From SFJ001 sp045118955 (GTDB taxonomy: Bacteria > Bacillota > Clostridia > Oscillospirales > Ruminococcaceae): a stretch of 19,599 nucleotides of DNA. The DNA is taken from the NCBI GenBank assembly GCA_045118955.1, contig JBGVKB010000119.1:1-19599 (forward strand), written 5' to 3'. The translations under genes and the position numbers were made by a program. The notes under the pieces were generated by a model, which saw only the letters and a program-made list of their open reading frames with translations, was not told where the DNA came from and ran no database searches. Shown piece after piece: positions 14,904-19,599 of this stretch (position 1 is its first letter; every line of letters starts with the position of its first letter).

Positions 14904-15754
14904 GCGCACAGATCATTGACGGCAAGGTGCTGGCGGCACAGGTGAAAGCCGAGGTCGCCGCTGACGTGGCGAACCTGAGGGAAAAGGGCGTGCAGCCCTG
15001 TCTGGCGGTTATTCTGGTGGGGGAGAACCCCGCCAGCCAGACCTATGTGAAGGGCAAGGAAAAGGACTGCGCCGAGTGCGGCATGGAGAGCCGGGTCATC
15101 CGGATGCCGGCGGATTCCACCCAGCAGCAGGTGCTGGCTCAGCTCGCGGCGCTGGCCGCGGACGAGGGGGTACACGGCATTCTGGTGCAGCTCCCTCTGC
15201 CTGAACAGATCGACGAGCAGGCGGTCATCGCGGCCATCCCGCCCGAAAAGGATGTGGACGGCTTTACGCCGGTCAATGTGGGCCGTATGATGATCGGTGA
15301 GAAGTGCTTTTTGCCCTGTACCCCCGCCGGCTGTATGCGGATGCTTGAATCCACCGGCGTTGAGGTGACCGGCAAGCACGCGGTGGTGGTGGGCCGCAGC
15401 AACATCGTGGGCAAGCCTGCCGCCATGCTGCTGCTGGCTAAGAACGCCACCGTGACCATCTGCCATTCCAAGACGGCCGACCTGCCCGAGGTCTGCCGCG
15501 GCGCGGACATTCTGGTGGCGGCGGTGGGCCGCGCCGGCTTCATCACCAGCGATATGGTGAAGGAGGGCGCGGTGGTCATTGACGTAGGCATCAACCGCAA
15601 TGCGGAGGGCAAGCTGTGCGGTGATGTGGATTTTGCGGCTGCGGCTGAGAAGGCCAGCTACATCACCCCCGTGCCCGGCGGTGTGGGCCTGATGACCCGT
15701 GCCATGCTGATGGTAAATACCGTGGAGGCCTGCCGCCGTCAGACCGGCCTGTGA
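14900..15754 (+). CDS. folD: Bifunctional methylenetetrahydrofolate dehydrogenase/cyclohydrolase FolD
   Basis: FolD interconverts 5,10-methylene-THF, 5,10-methenyl-THF and 10-formyl-THF with NADP(H), feeding purine and formyl-methionine synthesis in the cytosol. The 284-residue product matches the family length exactly. Seen are SQTYVKGKEKDC with Tyr49 and the catalytic Lys53, GILVQLPLP (93-101), PPEKDVDGF with Asp120, the Rossmann block VVVGRSNIVGKPAAMLL (161-177) and PVPGGVGLMTRAML near the C-terminus. The ATG at 14900 overlaps the lgt stop (ATGA) and has GGGGAGG 7 nt upstream, which rules out longer in-frame starts inside lgt. It is the last gene of the ymfF-ymfH-lgt-folD run. Confidence 0.97.
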   Translation: MSAQIIDGKVLAAQVKAEVAADVANLREKGVQPCLAVILVGENPASQTYVKGKEKDCAECGMESRVIRMPADSTQQQVLAQLAALAADEGVHGILVQLPLPEQIDEQAVIAAIPPEKDVDGFTPVNVGRMMIGEKCFLPCTPAGCMRMLESTGVEVTGKHAVVVGRSNIVGKPAAMLLLAKNATVTICHSKTADLPEVCRGADILVAAVGRAGFITSDMVKEGAVVIDVGINRNAEGKLCGDVDFAAAAEKASYITPVPGGVGLMTRAMLMVNTVEACRRQTGL

Positions 15755-15788
15755 GCGGCAAAAGGGGCAAAACACGGCGGTGCGGGTA

Positions 15789-15817
15789 TTGCATCCCGGC
15801 GTGAAATATGCTAAACT
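15789..15817 (+). promoter_or_regulatory. Sigma-A promoter of the YebC-family gene
   Basis: TTGCAT at 15789-15794, a 17-nt spacer and TAAACT at 15812-15817. The leader would be about 70 nt. Confidence 0.72.
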
Positions 15818-15894
15818 AGCACAGATAGGGCGGTTTTAGCCCGCCTTTGTGCGTATATACAGCCCGAGGGGTATTTTATAGGAGGATCGATCCA

Positions 15895-16632
15895 ATGTCC
15901 GGACATAGCAAATGGAACAACATCAAGCGCAAGAAGGAAAAGACCGACGGCCAGAAGGCCAAGCTGTTCACCAAGGTCGGCCGCGAGATCGGCGTGGCCG
16001 TGCGTGAGGGCGGCGCTGACCCCAACTCCAACAGCAAGCTGCGCGACCTGATCGCCAAGGCCAAGAGCCTGAACGTGCCCAACGACAACATCACCCGCAT
16101 CATCAAGCGTGCCGAGGGCGGCGAGAAGGAGAACTACGAGGCCATCACCTATGAGGGCTACGGCCCCTGCGGCATCGCCATGATGGTGGAGACCCTGACC
16201 GACAACCGCAACCGCACCGCTGCCAACCTGCGCCACTACTTTGACAAGTTCGGCGGCAATCTGGGCAACATGGGCTGCGTGGGCTTCCTGTTCACCCAGA
16301 AGGGCATCATCGTTCTGGATGCCGAGGGCGTGGACGAGGAGAAGGCCATGGAGGACTGCTTCGAGGCCGGTGCCGACGATTTCGACATGGGCGAGGAGGC
16401 CATCGAGGTCACCTGCGACCCTGCCGTTTTCAGCGACGTGCGCCAGAAGCTGGAGGACATGGGCTACAGCTTCATCTCTGCTGAGGTCGAGATGGTGCCC
16501 TCCACCACCACCCCCATCACCGATCCTGATGCTCAGGCTCTGATGACCAAGCTGCTGGATGCTCTGGACGACGATGACGACGTGCAGAACGTGTGGCACA
16601 ACCTGGAGAACGAGGAAGATCTGGACCGCTAA
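15895..16632 (+). CDS. YebC/PmpR family protein (TACO1-like)
   Basis: A cytosolic protein of the YebC/TACO1 family. Members were long annotated as transcriptional regulators; recent work links several to translation, in particular relief of ribosome stalling at proline-rich stretches. The 245-residue length and the start MSGHSKWNNIKRKK are diagnostic, as are the following GREI, SKLRDLIAKAKSLNVPNDNI, YEGYGPCG and RTAANLRHYFDKFGGNLG segments. The ATG at 15895 follows TAGGAGG (15879-15885) by 9 nt; a longer frame from 15847 would start upstream of this site and is rejected. It has its own promoter and terminator and so looks monocistronic. Family assignment is secure; the exact molecular role in this organism is inferred. 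Confidence 0.96.
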   Translation: MSGHSKWNNIKRKKEKTDGQKAKLFTKVGREIGVAVREGGADPNSNSKLRDLIAKAKSLNVPNDNITRIIKRAEGGEKENYEAITYEGYGPCGIAMMVETLTDNRNRTAANLRHYFDKFGGNLGNMGCVGFLFTQKGIIVLDAEGVDEEKAMEDCFEAGADDFDMGEEAIEVTCDPAVFSDVRQKLEDMGYSFISAEVEMVPSTTTPITDPDAQALMTKLLDALDDDDDVQNVWHNLENEEDLDR

Positions 16633-16663
16633 GGCCGGGCCTGTTGTTCGTTGAAATGCGATA

Positions 16664-16698
16664 AGCCGCACGCGGGCTGCCCTGCGTGCGGCTTTTTC
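16664..16698 (+). terminator. Rho-independent terminator after the YebC-family gene
   Basis: AGCCGCACGC at 16664-16673 pairs with GCGTGCGGCT at 16684-16693. An inner GGG/CCC pairing is separated by one bulged T. TTTTTC follows. Confidence 0.93.
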
Positions 16699-16778
16699 TG
16701 AAATTGGGCGGGCAAACCGTCCTATGCCGCCTGCGGCGGCCCATACTTATTTGAAGTCCTTTACACCAAGGAGGCCCC

Positions 16779-18407
16779 ATGAGCGAAAAGATCCTGTGCC
16801 CGCACTGCCTGTCTCCCATCGAGGAACGGCGCAGCGCCTGCCCGTTCTGCGGCAAAAGTTTGGAAAACTGCAATCCCACCGGGGCGCTGCCCTTCGGCTA
16901 TCTGCTGGCCGGGCGGTACACCATGGGGCGGGTGATGCAGGTGGACGGCGAGGGCATCCTGTATTCGGCAGTGGCGAACCAGTCCGGCGTCCGGGTGGAG
17001 ATCAAGGAGTATCTTCCTGTGACCCTGTCCTCCGGGCGGGACGGCGCGCTGTGCGTGCAGCCCAAGCCGGGCAGCGAGGTGCTGTTCAAGACCACTCACA
17101 TGGATTTTGCGGACCTGTACCGGGCGCTGCAGCGCATCACGCCGGCCACCGGGCTGGTGGCGGTGCTGGACGTTCTGGAGGCCAACGGCACAGTGTACGC
17201 GGTGCTGGAGGTCACGCAGGGGGTGCCTCTGGAGCGGTATCTCTCCCTGCGCGGTGGCCCGCTGCCCCCGGAGGAGGCCCGCAGCCTGATGCAGCCGGTG
17301 ATGGAGGGCGTGGCCGCCCTGCACAAGATCGGTCTGGTGCATCGGGGCGTTGCGCCTGCCAACATCCGCATCACCGAGGGCGGTCTGGCTCGACTGAGTG
17401 GCTACGCGACGCTGGGGCTGCGCAATCTGGGCAGTGAGCTGAAGGCCCAGCTGTACGAGGGCTACACCGCCCCGGAGCAATACTTCGCCGAGCAGTTTGA
17501 GGGGCGCTATACCGACGTGTACAGCGTTGCTGCGGTCTTTTATCGTCTGGTCACCGGGCAGGCCCCGGTGCCGGCCATCCAGCGCAAGGTGATGGACAGT
17601 CTGCCCGTCGCCCGTCAGGTAGAGCGCACCGTGCCGGGGTATGTCTCGGCGGTGCTGGGGCAGGCCATGCGGCTGGAGCCTTCCGAGCGGGTGCAGACCA
17701 TCCCGGAGCTGATGGGGGCGCTGGCCTCCCAGAACGCCGCTTCCGCGCTGATGGAGCGGGGAGGGGAGCGGAAGCCGGAGACCGACCGCCGATGGATCAG
17801 CGGCGCGCTGGTGGCGGCGCTGCTGGCCATCTGTGTGCTGGCGCTGCTGCTGGCCTGGCTGCTGCTGGGACACGATGGACACGGCGAACCGCCCTCCTCC
17901 GAGAGCGCTCCGCCGCCGGCAGAGACCGCCGCCCCCGAGGACGAGATCCTCTATGTGCCCGGTTTCGTGGGCATGACCTACAGCCAGGTGATGTACAGCC
18001 CCGAGTATCAGGAGACCCATCTGTTTACCATCACCAGTCGGTACGACTCCAACAGCTCGGAGGGGGTCATTCTGGAACAGCACCCCATGGAGGGCAGTGC
18101 ACTGCGCCCGGGTGAGGTCATCGAATTGGTGGTGAGCAAAGGGCCGGAGCTGGTGCCCATGCCCTACATCCTCGGCTTTACCCGTGAGAACGCCGAGGAG
18201 GAGCTGAATCGGCTGGGCATTCAGTTCAGCCTGCTGATGCTGTCCAACAACGGTGAGTATGTGTCCGGCTGTGTGGTCAAGACCGACCCGGCCTACGACG
18301 CGGAGAACCCGGCGCTCATCGACGTGCAGAAGACGATCGTCAATGTCTACATCGCCGCGGATCGGGTGATCCCGGAGACGAGCAGCGACGAGAGTGCGGA
18401 CGAGTGA
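16779..18407 (+). CDS. Zinc-ribbon, protein pseudokinase, TM and two-PASTA-domain protein
   Basis: The 542-residue product begins with a zinc ribbon (CPHC at 7-10, CPFC at 21-24), followed by a Ser/Thr-kinase-like domain at about 45-315, a membrane segment at 340-363, an Ala/Pro/Glu linker and two PASTA-like repeats (about 390-455 and 456-527). The PASTA repeats end in IELVVSKG and VNVYIA. Kinase landmarks kept are the ATP-contacting Lys76 (VEIKEY), Asn195, APEQY (231-235) and the helix-F Asp in YTDVYS. The catalytic-loop HRD is LVHRGVAPAN, with Gly190 replacing Asp, and the DFG position reads LSGYA, with Ser207 in place of Asp. The glycine loop is poor as well. It is therefore most likely a pseudokinase that senses peptidoglycan through PASTA and signals by binding. 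AAGGAGG at 16768-16774 sets the start. No clear promoter was found. Confidence 0.88.
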   Translation: MSEKILCPHCLSPIEERRSACPFCGKSLENCNPTGALPFGYLLAGRYTMGRVMQVDGEGILYSAVANQSGVRVEIKEYLPVTLSSGRDGALCVQPKPGSEVLFKTTHMDFADLYRALQRITPATGLVAVLDVLEANGTVYAVLEVTQGVPLERYLSLRGGPLPPEEARSLMQPVMEGVAALHKIGLVHRGVAPANIRITEGGLARLSGYATLGLRNLGSELKAQLYEGYTAPEQYFAEQFEGRYTDVYSVAAVFYRLVTGQAPVPAIQRKVMDSLPVARQVERTVPGYVSAVLGQAMRLEPSERVQTIPELMGALASQNAASALMERGGERKPETDRRWISGALVAALLAICVLALLLAWLLLGHDGHGEPPSSESAPPPAETAAPEDEILYVPGFVGMTYSQVMYSPEYQETHLFTITSRYDSNSSEGVILEQHPMEGSALRPGEVIELVVSKGPELVPMPYILGFTRENAEEELNRLGIQFSLLMLSNNGEYVSGCVVKTDPAYDAENPALIDVQKTIVNVYIAADRVIPETSSDESADE

Positions 18408-18419
18408 CCCAATTAAGTG

Positions 18420-18455
18420 AAAAGCCCCCTTCCCGTGCGGGAAGGGGGCTTTTGA
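18420..18455. terminator. Bidirectional terminator between convergent genes
   Basis: AAAAGCCCCCTTCC at 18420-18433 pairs with GGAAGGGGGCTTTT at 18440-18453. With A-runs on one side and T-runs on the other it can stop transcripts of the PASTA pseudokinase from the left and of the small minus-strand gene from the right. Confidence 0.92.
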
Positions 18456-18469
18456 TTTGTGTGTGGGCC

Positions 18470-18718
18470 TCAGCTCCAGTAGCCGGTGGTGGGGTAGCCC
18501 TGCACCTGCTTCTTGACCTTGACGATGAGAGAGCCATCCTCCTGCGGAAGCTCCTCCACGATCTGATAGCGCACGCGCCGCTGATCCATCTGCCGGCGGT
18601 ACTGCTCGTACTCGTTCTGAACAGCCTTCATGGCCTGCTCGCGGGTCACGGGGTAGCCGTCGTCCTTCAGAGAGAAATGAAGCGTCTGCATCATGCAGGC
18701 GGCCTGTACTCGTTTCAT
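18470..18718 (-). CDS. Small conserved-looking protein of unknown function, 82 residues
   Basis: A short minus-strand gene with a very good Shine-Dalgarno (AGGAGGTG) upstream of its ATG, a plausible promoter and a terminator, so it is likely real. The product has no signal peptide or TM segment. The N-terminal half, MKRVQAACMMQTLHFSLKDD, looks like a short strand or turn. It is followed by a charged helix with TREQAMKAVQNEYEQYRRQMDQ (about 25-46), and the C-terminal third reads as beta strands (RYQIVEELP, SLIVKVKKQVQGY) ending in TTGYWS. It may be a small alpha/beta protein. I do not recognise the family. It lies between the convergent pseudokinase gene and the CarD-like gene; neither suggests a function. 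Confidence 0.75.
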   Translation of the reverse strand: MKRVQAACMMQTLHFSLKDDGYPVTREQAMKAVQNEYEQYRRQMDQRRVRYQIVEELPQEDGSLIVKVKKQVQGYPTTGYWS

Positions 18719-18740
18719 AAAAACACCTCCTGATGCTTTG

Positions 18741-18770
18741 ATTTTATCATTGCGGGAGGTGAAATTTCAA
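18741..18770 (-). promoter_or_regulatory. Candidate promoter of the 82-residue gene
   Basis: On the minus strand TTGAAA (18765-18770) is followed by an 18-nt spacer and TAAAAT (18741-18746). It lies 23 nt upstream of the start codon, so the leader would be short. Confidence 0.6.
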
Positions 18771-18854
18771 AAAGAAAAACCGTTGAAACGACGATTTGTG
18801 AAAACGGCGCAGAGCGAAGAAGGCTCATGTTTGTGCAAAATGCAGTCGCTGGGG

Positions 18855-19364
18855 TCAAGCCTGCTCGGCGGTCGCCATGCGCTCCTCGATGTATTTTTCC
18901 ACCTGATTCAAAGGCATCTGAAGCACGGTGGCCAGCTCCTGAAACAGCAGAGACTGAGCCTGATGAAAGACCCGCTCATCGGTGGAATTGAAGCGGCGGC
19001 CGCGGGAGGATGCGGCGCGTTTGGCGTAGAGCAGCTTGAGTAGCACGGCCAGATCGCCGCACTGGTCAAAGCGAAACGCCTCCTTATACGCGGCGTTCAG
19101 TTCGATGCCGTTGCGCGCTTCCAGTTGAGGGCACTCCAATGTGGGGATGCTGTCGATGAGGTCGTTGGCCTCCTGCACCGTGATCAGCGGCCGCATGGGG
19201 ACCTTGGTGTCCACCGGGGTGTAAACGATCCCGTCCGAAAACAGGTTCCGCATGGTGTAGTAGTCCCGATTGGGGTCGATGCCGCTCATTTTCAGGGAGC
19301 CGATCGCTGTGATCTCACAGACGCCGGACGAACCGTAACGAACGAGCTCTCCGATTTGAAACAT
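18855..19364 (-). CDS. CarD/CdnL-family transcription regulator
   Basis: CarD/CdnL proteins bind the RNA polymerase beta subunit with an N-terminal Tudor-like RID domain shared with Mfd, and stabilise open promoter complexes, notably at rRNA promoters. The 169-residue product starts MFQIGELVRYGSSGVCEI, typical of the RID domain. It continues through DYYTMRNLFSDGIVYTPVDT to about residue 57, as in CarD proteins where VYVP-type strands close the domain. The rest is helical (about 70-165: LDLIDS-like, ELNAAYKEAFRF, RVFHQAQSLLFQELA), corresponding to the C-terminal DNA-binding domain. The start has AAGGAGGAC just upstream. It appears monocistronic. Which promoters it acts on cannot be read here; the tRNA gene lies upstream on the same strand with a terminator between. 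Confidence 0.9.
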   Translation of the reverse strand: MFQIGELVRYGSSGVCEITAIGSLKMSGIDPNRDYYTMRNLFSDGIVYTPVDTKVPMRPLITVQEANDLIDSIPTLECPQLEARNGIELNAAYKEAFRFDQCGDLAVLLKLLYAKRAASSRGRRFNSTDERVFHQAQSLLFQELATVLQMPLNQVEKYIEERMATAEQA

Positions 19365-19433
19365 GATGTCCTCCTTCAGTCAAAGAAACGCCTGATAACA
19401 CTTTCAGGATGAAGTGTACGCTGATATGTATCT

Positions 19434-19463
19434 ATTTTAGCATAAGAGGACGGCAAAATGTAA
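19434..19463 (-). promoter_or_regulatory. Candidate promoter of the CarD-like gene
   Basis: On the minus strand TTACAT (19458-19463), an 18-nt spacer and TAAAAT (19434-19439). The leader to the start codon would be about 60 nt. The -35 is weak. Confidence 0.5.
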
Positions 19464-19511
19464 GTAAAACTTTCTTGGCGGTCTTGCGGAGCCGAGAATG
19501 ACAAGGTGTGA

Positions 19512-19551
19512 TAAAACAAAAAAGCCCTCGACCTTTCGGTCGAGGGCTTTT
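19512..19551 (-). terminator. Rho-independent terminator of the tRNA gene
   Basis: AAAAGCCCTCGACC (19520-19533) pairs with GGTCGAGGGCTTTT (19538-19551) around a 4-nt loop. On the minus strand it is followed by TTTTTTGTTTT. It starts directly after the tRNA 3' CCA. Confidence 0.93.
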
Positions 19552-19599
19552 GGTCCGAGTGGCGAGAGTCGAACTCACGGCCTCTTGAACCCCATTCAA
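19551..19599 (-). tRNA. tRNA-Pro(GGG), 3' part; 5' part outside window
   Basis: Read on the minus strand, the last 49 nt give the 3' side of a tRNA. They contain an anticodon stem half TTGA, a 7-nt loop ATGGGGT with U33, anticodon GGG and G37, the other stem half TCAAG, and a 5-nt variable loop AGGCC. A T-stem GTGAG/CTCGC with loop TTCGACT, acceptor strand CACTCGG, A73 and an encoded CCA follow. A GGG anticodon with G37 and A73 fits proline. The D-arm and acceptor 5' strand lie beyond the right edge, so the matching acceptor CCGAGTG cannot be verified. Confidence 0.88.

Noticed and set aside
16726..16740. A perfect hairpin GCCGCC-TGC-GGCGGC as a second terminator or operator before the pseudokinase gene
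   Set aside because: It has no T-run, lies close behind the YebC-gene terminator, and a 6-bp GC stem is easily met by chance at this GC content.

Overview
This window is a GC-rich stretch with strong use of CTG, GGC and CGC codons. It encodes a Gram-positive gene set: sortase B, a BlaI/BlaR1-type pair, an ECF-type riboflavin S component under an FMN riboswitch, metK under a SAM-I riboswitch, YmfF/YmfH-like M16 proteins, a CarD-like regulator and a ComEA-like protein. This fits a high-GC member of the Clostridia, most likely Oscillospirales (Ruminococcaceae/Oscillospiraceae-like gut bacteria). That placement is inference; no marker in the window fixes the genus. It reads as ordinary chromosome: no insertion sequence, phage module, integrase or CRISPR array was seen.

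Layout. The 3' two thirds of groEL (1-1025) ends at a strong terminator. A Na+-dependent amino acid symporter (1454-2815) follows, with a roughly 200-nt leader that carries its own terminator hairpin and looks like an unassigned cis-regulatory RNA. A 77-residue helical protein (2928-3161) has its own terminator. Two textbook riboswitch units come next: FMN riboswitch plus ribU (3258-4147) and SAM-I riboswitch plus metK (4177-5595). Sortase B follows metK by 31 nt. A promoter overlapped by one of two near-identical palindromes drives a BlaI-like repressor and an 855-residue BlaR1-like M56 metalloprotease. The C-terminal half of the protease is not a penicillin-binding domain and looks like a WG-repeat-type beta-propeller. 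Two single genes with near-identical TTTACA-N17-TATAAT promoters encode a ComEA-like helix-hairpin-helix protein and a VanY-like D,D-carboxypeptidase.

The block 11221-15754 (ymfF-like, ymfH-like, lgt, folD) is tightly packed, with overlaps of 8 and 4 nt and one 40-nt gap, and is probably one operon. A yebC/pmpR-family gene has its own promoter and terminator. It is followed by a 542-residue zinc-ribbon, pseudokinase, TM and two-PASTA protein whose catalytic Asp residues are replaced. At the right end two minus-strand genes, a small unknown protein and a CarD-family regulator, converge on the kinase gene at a bidirectional terminator. The window closes on the 3' end of a minus-strand tRNA that reads as tRNA-Pro(GGG).

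Cell-envelope functions dominate: sortase, VanY, Lgt, the BlaR1-like sensor and the PASTA protein. The items most worth a second look are the BlaR1-like receptor with its unusual sensor domain and twin operators, the PASTA pseudokinase, and the structured leader in front of the symporter.
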